From an uncultured Lachnospiraceae bacterium (GTDB lineage: Bacteria; Bacillota; Clostridia; Lachnospirales; Lachnospiraceae): a stretch of DNA of 64,000 nt. Shown here piece by piece: positions 17,607 to 26,678 of the stretch (its first letter is position 1; every line of letters begins with the position of its first letter). The stretch is taken from assembly GCA_910578115.1 (NCBI GenBank), contig CAJTPO010000002.1, positions 62,001 to 126,000 on the forward strand, read 5' to 3'. The notes under the pieces were generated by a model. The model was not told the origin of the DNA and made no database searches. It saw only the letters and a list, made by a program, of their open reading frames with translations. Made by a program: the position numbers and the translations under genes.

Positions 17607-19271
17607 ATGAATATACTGCTTGTGGACGACAATATTAATGTGCTGGAAAGCCTGCAATATGGCATTGATTATAAGGCATTGGGAATTGATAAGGTCTACG
17701 CGGCTTTAAGCAGTAAGGTAGCGAAGGATATCCTGCTCAAAGTTCCAATACACATTATGCTGACGGATATTGAGATGCCATGCGAGTCGGGGATAGAACT
17801 TCTGCAGTGGGTGAATGAGAAAGGACTGCGGGTTCTGACGATGTTCTGCACCAGTTATGCCAGTTTTAATTATGCGCAGAAGGCGATAGAATTACACAGC
17901 TTTGATTATTATCTGAAGCCGATCGCATTCGACGACCTTGCGAAACGACTGGAACGGGCGGTGGCAAAGGTGCGGGAAATGGATGAGCAGCAGAAGTATT
18001 ATGAGTACGGACAATATTGGCTGGATCATCAGAAAAACAGAAAAGATTTCTTCTGGCGGCGCATCATGCACAGCATTCTGGTTCCTGACCAGGAGGAGAT
18101 TCAGGAGCTTCTTACACAGCAGCAGTTGAATTATTTTGAGGATTCGCTGTTTGATATTTACTTGTTTTCCTTTCTGGATATTTCCGGTGTTTTTTCTCAT
18201 ATGTCCTTGACAATGCGGGAGTTTGTTTTTAAAAATATATGTGAGGAGATATTTACGGAAGGGGGATTGTCCACAGAGTGTACGATCTGGTATCAGGAGA
18301 ACATGGCTGTCGCCGTGACAGCACAGCACCAGGATAAAAGGGATATTCTGCAGTTGTCACAACGGATCAGAGATGCCGGGAAACAGCATCTGAAATGCCA
18401 GGTGAGCATGTTCTGCATCAGAAGGCGGACGATGCTGCAGATGCGCAGCGGCCTGGAACGTCTGGAAAAGATTTCGCGCGAAAATATGATGGCGGCGGAC
18501 ATGTTTATTTTCGAGGAGGATTATAAAGAAAAGAAGGTGTGCTACGCATCTCCAAAGATCGGCAGATGGGAGACACTGCTCTGCTCGGGCAAGACACAGG
18601 AACTCGAGAGGGAGCTTATGCGGTATCTGGATGACCTGGAACAGCGAAAAGAGCTGGGAGTGCACACGATGAAAGCGTTGGAGCTGGACTTTATGCAGAG
18701 TGTTTACAATGTTCTGAATAAAAACCAGATCGAAGCGCACCGCCTGTTCTATGACGAAGAATATGACTATTTAAGGCTGCACTCTTCCAAATCCCGCAGG
18801 GCATTTACGGAGTATATTCAGTATGTATCCGGGAAAGTGCACAAGGCGATGGAAGCAACGCAGAAATCCAGGTCGGTGGTGGAGGAGCTGAAGGTCTATA
18901 TTGAACAGCATTACAGCGAGGACATTACGCGGGATAATCTGGCGGAGATTGCTTTCCTGAATTCGGATTATATGGCAAGGCTGTTTAAGCGGGAGACAGG
19001 GCAGTCCGTCGGTGGATATCTGCTGAGTGTACGCATGAAAAAGGCGGAGGAACTGTTGTGTCTGACTGACGAAAGTATAGGAAGCATCGCACAGCAGGTA
19101 GGTTATGATAATTTTTCATATTTTTCCAGACTCTTTAAGCGTCACAGTGGGTTTATTCCCATCGAATACAGGAATAAGTTCAAGAAATGTTTTGACACGG
19201 AGCGGACTTTGGAAAAGGAAGATAATTGTGCCGGGGAAAAGACCGGGCACGGAGATCAGAAGAAAGAGTAG
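17607..19271 (+). CDS. Response regulator, YesN type (receiver + AraC DNA-binding)
   Basis: A 554-residue cytoplasmic regulator. The receiver domain (about 1-120) has acidic pair VDDN, phosphorylated aspartate in MLTDIEMP, and the switch lysine in YYLKPI. A long middle region has no clear domain. The C-terminal AraC/XylS pair of helix-turn-helix motifs is RDNLAEIAFLNSDYMARLFK and IGSIAQQVGYDNFSYFSRLF. The start at 17607 follows GGAGG at 17597-17601; the frame extends upstream through the leader repeat but that is not needed. It should activate the upstream importer operon in response to the kinase. Confidence 0.9.
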   Translation: MNILLVDDNINVLESLQYGIDYKALGIDKVYAALSSKVAKDILLKVPIHIMLTDIEMPCESGIELLQWVNEKGLRVLTMFCTSYASFNYAQKAIELHSFDYYLKPIAFDDLAKRLERAVAKVREMDEQQKYYEYGQYWLDHQKNRKDFFWRRIMHSILVPDQEEIQELLTQQQLNYFEDSLFDIYLFSFLDISGVFSHMSLTMREFVFKNICEEIFTEGGLSTECTIWYQENMAVAVTAQHQDKRDILQLSQRIRDAGKQHLKCQVSMFCIRRRTMLQMRSGLERLEKISRENMMAADMFIFEEDYKEKKVCYASPKIGRWETLLCSGKTQELERELMRYLDDLEQRKELGVHTMKALELDFMQSVYNVLNKNQIEAHRLFYDEEYDYLRLHSSKSRRAFTEYIQYVSGKVHKAMEATQKSRSVVEELKVYIEQHYSEDITRDNLAEIAFLNSDYMARLFKRETGQSVGGYLLSVRMKKAEELLCLTDESIGSIAQQVGYDNFSYFSRLFKRHSGFIPIEYRNKFKKCFDTERTLEKEDNCAGEKTGHGDQKKE

Positions 19272-19284
19272 GAGGACAGGGAAT

Positions 19285-20115
19285 ATGGCTTTGGCAACAA
19301 TCAACTTTTTTTCAAAATGTTTAATGCGCACGGTAACCATAAATGCAGTGGTGCCGGTGGATAAGATAACGTTTCCGGGGATGCCCGTGCGGGAAAAGAA
19401 GCCCTTTAAGACTTTGTATCTGCTGCATGGGATTTTCGGGAACTATACGGATTGGGTGGATGGCACGCGGATTGCCCGATGGGCGCAGGACCGCAATCTT
19501 GTTGTGATCATGCCTTCCGGTGACAATCATTTCTATGTGGACTGTAAGGACACCGGGGAAATGTACGGCGAATTTATCGGCAAAGAGCTGGTTGAAGTGA
19601 CGAGGGACATGTTTCCCCTGTCCCGTAAGAGGGAAGACACTTATATCGCCGGCCTGTCGATGGGAGGTTATGGAGCCGTGCGCAACGGTTTGAAGTACTG
19701 GGAGACTTTCAGTCATATCGGAGCGTTGTCTGCCGGTTATATTCTGGACAGAGTGATCAATTCGACAGAGGATGATCCCATGCCGACTCATCGTAGAAGC
19801 TTCTACAGCCATATTTTTGGAAATCTGGCGGAGCTGGTCGGAAGTGACATGGATTATAAGGCCCTGATCCTGCGTTTGAAAGAGCAGAAGGCGGAGATTC
19901 CCAGAATCTATATGGCATGTGGTTTGGAAGATTTCCTGTTGGAAACAAATCGCGATTATCATGCGTTCCTGGAAGAGAACGGTGTGGACGTAAGCTATGA
20001 GGAAGGCCCGGGAAGCCATGAGTGGGATTTCTGGGACAGATACATACTTAAGCTGCTTTCGTGGCTGCCGTTGGAGACAGCCACGGAAGGGGTCAGCAGC
20101 GGGAATGTAAAATAA
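19285..20115 (+). CDS. Esterase D-type carbohydrate esterase
   Basis: A 276-residue alpha/beta hydrolase of the esterase D/tributyrin esterase group. Motifs are LLHGIFGNYTDW near the start, nucleophile GLSMGGYGA, a likely aspartate in CGLEDFLL and histidine in GSHEWDFW. No signal peptide is seen, so it acts inside the cell, probably removing acetyl or other acyl groups from imported oligosaccharides (inference from the operon). AGGAGG upstream fixes ATG 19285, 13 bases after the response regulator stop; an upstream open extension is overlap with that gene. Confidence 0.85.
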   Translation: MALATINFFSKCLMRTVTINAVVPVDKITFPGMPVREKKPFKTLYLLHGIFGNYTDWVDGTRIARWAQDRNLVVIMPSGDNHFYVDCKDTGEMYGEFIGKELVEVTRDMFPLSRKREDTYIAGLSMGGYGAVRNGLKYWETFSHIGALSAGYILDRVINSTEDDPMPTHRRSFYSHIFGNLAELVGSDMDYKALILRLKEQKAEIPRIYMACGLEDFLLETNRDYHAFLEENGVDVSYEEGPGSHEWDFWDRYILKLLSWLPLETATEGVSSGNVK

Positions 20116-20133
20116 ACCTGCGCTGCTATGGGG

Positions 20134-20586
20134 TTATGCCTTTTTGGCATTGTAGATCTGCGCCAGAATATCTTTCAATACCAGAAAGGCATCTTCCTCG
20201 CCATATCCGTATGTTCGTCTCAGATCGGCAAGCATTTCCTGCAGTTTTGTGGTATATACCCCGGTGCTGACTTCCTGTTTGTAGGAGGCCAGGACGGGGT
20301 ATTTTTTTGCCCACATCTGAGTCCAGTCAATCTTCTGCCGGGTCTCTTCACTCGTGCGTTCGATGACTTCCTCGATCTCCTTCACCTTGATATCAAAGTC
20401 TACCAATTCATCCAGGGTCACGTGGTATAAGACGGATAATTTCCTGGACTGGCGGATGTCCGGGAGTGTTTCGTCAAGCTCCCATTTGGAGATGGTCTGC
20501 CGGCTGACGCCGAGCTTTTCGGCCACCTCTTCCTGCGATAGACCGCTTTTCCTGCGGGCGTTGAATAAGCTGTTTCCTAAACTCAT
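20134..20586 (-). CDS. XRE-family helix-turn-helix regulator
   Basis: About 150 residues, convergent with the esterase. The N-terminal Cro/CI-type domain is KSGLSQEEVAEKLGVSRQTI followed by SKWELDETLPD (about 10-45). The rest is a helical tail ending VLKDILAQIYNAKKA. AGGAGG on the minus strand selects the start at 20586 (MSLGNSLFNARRKSG); a longer frame to 20775 lacks a ribosome site. Such proteins often regulate themselves; the divergent gene at 20951 is another possible target. Confidence 0.85.
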   Translation of the reverse strand: MSLGNSLFNARRKSGLSQEEVAEKLGVSRQTISKWELDETLPDIRQSRKLSVLYHVTLDELVDFDIKVKEIEEVIERTSEETRQKIDWTQMWAKKYPVLASYKQEVSTGVYTTKLQEMLADLRRTYGYGEEDAFLVLKDILAQIYNAKKA

Positions 20587-20871
20587 GTCTGCTGCCTCCT
20601 TCGTCTCTGTATATTTGACAGTCCTCCGTCTCTCTGGCGATAGAAAATCGCTGCGGAGGTGTTGTCTGTAGGTACAGTATAAAGGATAACCGGACAGAAA
20701 TACACCAATCATTCTGTACAATATCGCCCGTTTTCCTGCCATATTTTCCTCAGTTTGTTGAGCTGAATTGCTCATCAGAGAATTTATTATCGGTTCAACG
20801 TGCGCTGCAGCGGGGTGCAGGGCATGGTGAGTAGAAATCTGCAGGCGGCTGCGGCTGCACAGTAAAAGATA

Positions 20872-20901
20872 TTGTAATGATATTGCAGGGAATGATATAA
20901 T
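20872..20901 (+). promoter_or_regulatory. Promoter of the second regulator-kinase operon
   Basis: TTGTAA (20872-20877) and perfect TATAAT (20896-20901) with an 18-base gap. It sits in the 364-base divergent region 20587-20950, which otherwise holds the upstream region of the XRE gene and no further open frame I can support. Confidence 0.6.
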
Positions 20902-20950
20902 TTCAGCAGGGAAAAGTAATAGTATAAAACGTTTTGAAGTGGAGAAATTT

Positions 20951-22537
20951 ATGGAATATCTGAAGGTGATGCTGGTAGATGATGAAGATCTGGTGATAGA
21001 TGATATCCAGTCGTTGATTGATTGGGAAGCACATGGTTTTCGGGTCGTGGGCTTTGCTTATAATGGCAGGCAGGCACAGCGGCTGGTGGAAGAAGTGCAG
21101 CCGGATATCATATTTATGGATGTGTCTCTTCCGGATCTGGACGGGATTTCTCTGTCCCGGAAGCTGCAGGAGCGGCTGCCGGAGGTGGTCATTATAATCC
21201 TGAGCGGATATATGGATTTTAAGTATGCACAGGGGGCAGTGGAGATCGGGGCGCTTTCCTATATCGTAAAGCATCAGGTTACGCCCGAAAGCCTTCTGTC
21301 TACGTTGTCGGACGCCCGGGAGACGATCGAGAAGAAGAAATTCTCCCGGCTGATAGAGAGCAGGTTTTTCCTGCGCAGTGTTCTGGAACAGGGAATCACC
21401 TGTCATGACGGAATGGAGGAGGCGCTGTCCGTTTATCAGGATCCGTTTCTGCTGCTGCGTCTGACTCCGGTAGCGCCCTGGTATGGTGTGCGGGCAGAGG
21501 AGAAGGAAAGCCTGGTATTGCAGGCGCATATGTCTCCTCTATTACAGATTCAAACAGAGGATTTCCGGATTCTGGATATCCTGATCTATCATGCGGACAT
21601 TCTGGTGTTCCTAGGACCTCGGCCGTCCGCCAGGCCCGGCAAGCGCTATCTGGGCAGTTTGAACGGCGCCGTGCGGGCGCTTAGAGAGGAACTGGAGAGA
21701 CAGACCAGGCAGACTTTTGTGGCTGTCTATCTGGATCATGAGACGGTCTTATCTAATCTGTATGCGGATCAGCTCCTTCTGGAAAATGCCAGGGAGATGT
21801 ATCGGTTTCGTGAGGGAGAGACGCTGTTGTGCATCAGGAACGGCAAAGCGCCGGGAGGTGACGAATCGGGGGCGGGGGATCCGGATCTGCGTTTTGCAGG
21901 ACAGATGAGGAAATCATGTGAGAACCCGCAGGATCTTCATTTTATTGACAGAGAGTATTTTCTGGAACATTATGAGGAGTTTCAGGAGAAACTTACCGAT
22001 TGTATGAAGAGACTGGCCGATGAGGAGGATGTGACGGGTTTCCTGAACTGCTGCAGGAAAACGCTGGAATTATTGTCCGGATTCCCGGAATGGGATCAGG
22101 AAGAGAATACCCTGGGATGTTATGCAGGGCAGATCGCGGCGGAAGTGCTGCGCAGGAGCGGGGCGTGTCATGCGGCCTGCAGGCAGCGGCAGCAATATGC
22201 GCCGTCCACGAATTATATGCTTCAATATATCAGGGATAACTATTCCGGTTCCCCGTCCCTGGCGGAAGCGGCGGAGCATCTGCAGAGCAATTCCATGTAT
22301 CTGGGACAGAAGTTCAAGAAGGATACCGGAAAGACATTTCATAACGCATTGAATGAATATCGTATCGACAGGGCAAGGCAGCTGCTTGATACTACAAACC
22401 TGCGTATTTTTGAGATCTCGGAGAAGGTGGGGATCGGCAACAGTCAGTATTTCAGCAAGATATTTAAGGAGATCACGGGGCTTACGCCGAATGAATATAA
22501 GACGACATCTTATGCGGTATCCAGGAGGAAATTATGA
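20951..22537 (+). CDS. Response regulator, YesN type (receiver + AraC DNA-binding)
   Basis: A 528-residue regulator. The receiver domain has VDDEDLVIDDI and the phosphorylation site IFMDVSLPDLDG. The region around residues 125-400 is unassigned. The C-terminal AraC domain has SLAEAAEHLQSNSMYLGQKF and IFEISEKVGIGNSQYFSKIF. GGAG at 20941-20944 precedes ATG 20951. Its last codons overlap the start of the kinase gene by 4 bases (ATGA), implying coupled translation. The gene order is regulator first, the reverse of the pair at 15.7-19.3 kb. Confidence 0.9.
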   Translation: MEYLKVMLVDDEDLVIDDIQSLIDWEAHGFRVVGFAYNGRQAQRLVEEVQPDIIFMDVSLPDLDGISLSRKLQERLPEVVIIILSGYMDFKYAQGAVEIGALSYIVKHQVTPESLLSTLSDARETIEKKKFSRLIESRFFLRSVLEQGITCHDGMEEALSVYQDPFLLLRLTPVAPWYGVRAEEKESLVLQAHMSPLLQIQTEDFRILDILIYHADILVFLGPRPSARPGKRYLGSLNGAVRALREELERQTRQTFVAVYLDHETVLSNLYADQLLLENAREMYRFREGETLLCIRNGKAPGGDESGAGDPDLRFAGQMRKSCENPQDLHFIDREYFLEHYEEFQEKLTDCMKRLADEEDVTGFLNCCRKTLELLSGFPEWDQEENTLGCYAGQIAAEVLRRSGACHAACRQRQQYAPSTNYMLQYIRDNYSGSPSLAEAAEHLQSNSMYLGQKFKKDTGKTFHNALNEYRIDRARQLLDTTNLRIFEISEKVGIGNSQYFSKIFKEITGLTPNEYKTTSYAVSRRKL

Positions 22538-24360
22538 GGCGGTTTTTGCAAAGGAAATGTGCGGCGGGAAGAAAGAACTCTCTGTCACATGGATTGAAAT
22601 TCCGGATCTTCAGCCGTCTGGTGATCGTGGTCTCTCTCATCCTGCTGATCCTGTCTATGGCTTTGTTTGTGGTGATCACCAGTGTGCTGCGGTTTTCGCT
22701 GGAGAGCAGGGGCAAGGATGATATTCAGTTTCTTGCGTACCTTTTGAATGATGCATTGGATAATGCCATAGCGGCGGGAAAGACGCTGGCGATCCATCCG
22801 GAAGTACAGGAGCTGCTGAAACAGGAGTATAACCGGGACGAGCCGGAGGATGCATTTGCCATACGGGCCATCATAAACAGTATTGAGAAGAGTGTGCTGC
22901 TCCAGGATTACGTACAGAGTTTCTGTATCGTATCTGCATCACATCAGGGATATTGGAGTATCAGTCCCAACAGCGATGATTTCCTGGAATGGTTTGAGGG
23001 AGAAGTCCTGGATGGGTCAACAGTGGAGGACTTCCGGGGATTTACGGATATCTATGTCTTCCCGGCGTCGATCCACAGCGCAAAGCCGGTGCGGCTGATC
23101 AGTTATGTATGTCCGATGAATGTGATCGTGTCCAATGACAGGATCGTTACGGCATATCTGGTGATCAACCTGAATTTTGACCAACTGATCACCAGTGTAA
23201 AGAATAAGACTGACTTTTTCAATCAGATAGCGATTTTGAATTTCGACAGAGACCTGATCTGGCTTTCAGCAGGGGAGATCGATGAATATAAGGAGGAGTT
23301 TGCGCAGATGACAGGCTCCTTCGGCAGGAACGAGGGGAATTATTATTTCTCTTACCGCCTGTTTTCAGCGGGCTGGTATCTGCTGGCCACGGCGGATATT
23401 TCACATATGTATGATTTCATGCAGCCCAGTTATCTGCTGCTGGGATTTCTGGTGATCGCGTCGGTGATCATTCTGCTGGGATGCCTGTATCCGCTGCTGA
23501 ACAAGATCACCAGGCAGATTCAGGACTTAAGCGGTGCCATCGATCAGGTGAGGCAGGGGAATCTTGATACTGTTATCGATCTGGATGAGGCGAAGGAGCT
23601 GAAGAATATTTCCGACGGGTTCAACCTGATGACGAAATCCATAAAGGAACATATCAGGAAATCCGTGGAGGAAACAGAGCGTTCTCAGCAGCTGGCATTT
23701 GAACTGCTGCTGGCGAAGATCAACCCGCATTTCATCTATAATACTTTAAATTCCATCATCTATCTGGCAAGGAAACGGCAGCATGAGGATATTGTCCAGA
23801 TGACGAGTGCTTTCATATGGCTGTTACAGGACAGTATCCATCTGGGAGAATCTACGCTGTACGCCAGGGTCGGCAACGAATTGGAAGTGATCCGGCAATA
23901 TATCATCATCCAGAAATACCGCTACAGGGAGCGGTTTGATTTCGTCCTTTCCTGCGACGAAGGATTAGAGGAATGCTATATCCCGCGCAATATTCTGCAG
24001 CCGCTGGTGGAGAATTCTTTGATACATGGAATCTGTACAGATGATAAAAAGGGCACGATACGGTTGGAGATGAAGAAGGAAGAGGATTGCCTGATCGTCC
24101 TGCTGGAGGATGATGGGGTGGGCATGGAACAGGATTACGCATGCCGGCTTCTGGATTCGTCAACGGTAAAGGACGCGGACCGAAGAGCCCGCGTCCGTCC
24201 GATCGGAATCAATAATATCGCAGAACGATTAGAATATCTGTTCCATGATCGGCATGCATTTCATATTCAGAGCAGCCCGGGAGCCGGAACCCGGATAACG
24301 ATTCAGATTCCGTTGGTCTCCCGGACGGAAACCGAGGAACCGTTCACGGAGATGGAGTGA
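22534..24360 (+). CDS. Sensor histidine kinase, YesM type
   Basis: A 608-residue membrane kinase. Helix one is about residues 30-52, an extracytoplasmic sensor about 55-295, helix two about 300-320, then HAMP. The His_kinase box is KINPHFIYNTLNSIIYLARK and the HATPase has PLVENSLIHGI and EDDGVGME. It pairs with the overlapping response regulator. The neighbouring glycosidases on the opposite strand are likely targets of the pair (inference). Its 3' end overlaps the convergent glycosidase gene by 58 bases. Confidence 0.9.
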   Translation: MRRFLQRKCAAGRKNSLSHGLKFRIFSRLVIVVSLILLILSMALFVVITSVLRFSLESRGKDDIQFLAYLLNDALDNAIAAGKTLAIHPEVQELLKQEYNRDEPEDAFAIRAIINSIEKSVLLQDYVQSFCIVSASHQGYWSISPNSDDFLEWFEGEVLDGSTVEDFRGFTDIYVFPASIHSAKPVRLISYVCPMNVIVSNDRIVTAYLVINLNFDQLITSVKNKTDFFNQIAILNFDRDLIWLSAGEIDEYKEEFAQMTGSFGRNEGNYYFSYRLFSAGWYLLATADISHMYDFMQPSYLLLGFLVIASVIILLGCLYPLLNKITRQIQDLSGAIDQVRQGNLDTVIDLDEAKELKNISDGFNLMTKSIKEHIRKSVEETERSQQLAFELLLAKINPHFIYNTLNSIIYLARKRQHEDIVQMTSAFIWLLQDSIHLGESTLYARVGNELEVIRQYIIIQKYRYRERFDFVLSCDEGLEECYIPRNILQPLVENSLIHGICTDDKKGTIRLEMKKEEDCLIVLLEDDGVGMEQDYACRLLDSSTVKDADRRARVRPIGINNIAERLEYLFHDRHAFHIQSSPGAGTRITIQIPLVSRTETEEPFTEME

Positions 24361-26642
24361 GCGGATGCCGGTGCGCCGTATACCTGCACGCAGAGCGGCG
24401 TCTGCTTCAGGCGGTCAGGGATCTGGGCCTGCAGCCGGATCTCATTGCCGTCGATCTGCATCTGTGTGACCTGGATTCCCCAGAGACCAAGGGCCTTTTT
24501 CTCTTTCACATCCACGTTGATCAGTCCCAGTCTGGCCTCCAGATATTCCGCGGCGGTGAGGATGATCCCTCCGCCCCAGAGCAGACTGGAATCATACTGC
24601 ATACCCTCATACCCGCAATGTGCCCAGTTTTCATAAGGAAGATTCTGGAAACCGCCGTGCATGGCAGCTACGGAGCGCTCCAGGTATTCCCATCTGCCTG
24701 TATCCATATAAGCTTCATAGAGAAGGATAGCGCATAGCGCCTCTCTGGCGTCGTTCCATTCGTTGTCCGTGTTTTGAACGGTGAATCCGCCGAAGGTGTC
24801 GATCCGGATGCCCGGATGGTTCCAGATCTGCTGGGTGAGGAGCAGGTAATCGAGTACTTCCTCTGCCCCGACGAGATGTTCCGGCTTACGGGTCATCCGA
24901 TAACGCTTCAGGTAGGCGAAGGCCGCAAAGATCTGGGACAGATTACATTGCGGATACTGGGCGGTGATCCCGTCGTAGAAAGCGAAGGATTTCTTCGCAC
25001 AGGAGAGGAAAGTCTCCAGGTCATACCAACGCTGTCTGGGCCGTACCTGCGTTTCGATAAAGTCTATGGCCAGCATACCGCTTTCGACGAAATCTTTTCT
25101 GCCGGTCAGCTCGCCCAATTCCAGAAGGAAGATGGCGCTGGCAGCGGTCTCTGCATTGAAGTCACGGAACTGCAGCCGGCTGGGTTCGCCTTCGGTGTTG
25201 AACCAGGAAGGGATACATCCGTCTTTATGCTGCACGCCCGTAAGAAATTCCGCATAAGGGATACAGAGTTCCAGGATGTCGGTCTTTCTTTCCGGGAACA
25301 CGCGCTGTGCCCAGAGGGTCAGGAGCCAGGCGGTATAGGACATCTGCAGGGTATGGAATTCTTTATAATACCCGGCCCAGCCGTCATCGCGCAGCCACGT
25401 TTCGTTGCCGTCTTCTTCCAGATAGCAGATAACGGGAAACATACCTTTGGTGCGGGGAGCCGACAGGATCAGATCCAGGATCTGTTCTGCCCGCAGGAGC
25501 CATTCCGGATCGTTGTTTTTCCTGCCATAGCGGTACATGCCATAGCCGGTGACCAGTTCCTGCAGCCAGCAGGCGAACCAGGCATCATGTTTGTAATCTG
25601 TACGGCTGAACCATTCTCCCTGTCTTCGTCCCGTGACGGCGCCCACGGTCTTTCCGTCCTTTTCATAGGTATAGAAGTCTGCCCGCGTCTGTTTGTCCCA
25701 GATTTCCTTTTCCCACTGCTGCAACGTGAAGACGCCGGGGAATCGTACGTTTTCATAGAGGTCGTGGCAGGTGTTTTCCCGGTAAGTATGGTACCTTTGC
25801 CAGAGGTAACGCAGGGCATCCCGGTACCCAAGACGCTCCGGCGATTCTTTGACCAGAAGGGAATAGCAGTAGCTGCAGCTTTCTCCTTCATTCAGATGGA
25901 TCTGTACGAAGGCGCGGTCGCTTCCGCGTACGATATGGGTATGGCCTGCCTCGCAGGGCTGGTCCGGATCAACCCCTTTGATGCCGATTCCGCCGAAAGA
26001 AAACCAGGGGTGTGTATTCTCCGTTACATTCAGATCCATGCCCAGAGGTAGACGGTCAAGATCCTGTGCCGTGACGCCTTCCAGACCGGCGATCAGGCCG
26101 GCGAACACGCTGCCCTGCTGGAACATGACAACAGGCGTGCGGAAGTTGTAATGGGATACGATATCCATGGGTATGGTCTTGATCCGCTGACTCCACACGA
26201 AGTCTAAGGGTCCGTCCAGGGGAGTATCCGCCTCCCGTTTGGTTATCTTGTAGTCCCACTTATCCTCGATGGCGCGGAAGTTCAGCTTCTTTTTGGCGGT
26301 CGTGGTCACACGGAAATGCAGTGTGTGAGGACAGGAATCTTTCATAACGGTTCCGCCTGTCTGCATGCAGTCTGTCAGACTGATCTCCCGAATGCGGGTA
26401 TAATCAGGATGCTCTATGCGGACACGGAGGATGCCGTTCTCCACGGTAGCTTCCTCCACGACTTCAGCTTCCTGATAGTAGACGGCGTAAAGCCGCTCAT
26501 CCTGCAGTGCGGTCACATGGGGGAAGGACTCCAGGACCAGCGTCTCAGAGCCGCCGGAGGTGAGATAGATCTTCTCCTGATAGGTTTCCTGATCCGTGAG
26601 GGCTTCCAGTCTGATGTGATGATCTTGCAGTATCTTTGTCAT
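24303..26642 (-). CDS. Large putative glycosidase, family not recognised
   Basis: A 779-residue protein without a signal peptide. The first about 280 residues are beta-rich. The remainder is a helical repeat domain with many aromatic residues, consistent with an (alpha/alpha)6 barrel (e.g. DAWFACWLQELVTGYGMYRY, DDGWAGYYKEFHTLQMSYTA, FGGFTVQNTDNEWNDAREA). A short beta domain closes the protein. Acidic residues in DDGWAGYY and NDAREA are candidate active-site residues, but I cannot name a GH family. It lies 36 bases downstream of the GH78 gene and probably shares its transcript, pointing to rhamnose-containing glycans. GAGAGGAAC precedes the start. Confidence 0.7.
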   Translation of the reverse strand: MTKILQDHHIRLEALTDQETYQEKIYLTSGGSETLVLESFPHVTALQDERLYAVYYQEAEVVEEATVENGILRVRIEHPDYTRIREISLTDCMQTGGTVMKDSCPHTLHFRVTTTAKKKLNFRAIEDKWDYKITKREADTPLDGPLDFVWSQRIKTIPMDIVSHYNFRTPVVMFQQGSVFAGLIAGLEGVTAQDLDRLPLGMDLNVTENTHPWFSFGGIGIKGVDPDQPCEAGHTHIVRGSDRAFVQIHLNEGESCSYCYSLLVKESPERLGYRDALRYLWQRYHTYRENTCHDLYENVRFPGVFTLQQWEKEIWDKQTRADFYTYEKDGKTVGAVTGRRQGEWFSRTDYKHDAWFACWLQELVTGYGMYRYGRKNNDPEWLLRAEQILDLILSAPRTKGMFPVICYLEEDGNETWLRDDGWAGYYKEFHTLQMSYTAWLLTLWAQRVFPERKTDILELCIPYAEFLTGVQHKDGCIPSWFNTEGEPSRLQFRDFNAETAASAIFLLELGELTGRKDFVESGMLAIDFIETQVRPRQRWYDLETFLSCAKKSFAFYDGITAQYPQCNLSQIFAAFAYLKRYRMTRKPEHLVGAEEVLDYLLLTQQIWNHPGIRIDTFGGFTVQNTDNEWNDAREALCAILLYEAYMDTGRWEYLERSVAAMHGGFQNLPYENWAHCGYEGMQYDSSLLWGGGIILTAAEYLEARLGLINVDVKEKKALGLWGIQVTQMQIDGNEIRLQAQIPDRLKQTPLCVQVYGAPASAHSISVNGSSVSVRETNGI

Positions 26643-26678
26643 AGGTAAGTTCCTCTCTTTCTGCCGTCGGATGACGAC

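Noticed and set aside
24774..26051. Long plus-strand open frame (about 425 codons) opposite the large glycosidase
   Set aside because: It mirrors the glycosidase codons on the other strand, has no ribosome site and no recognisable domain; a shadow frame.
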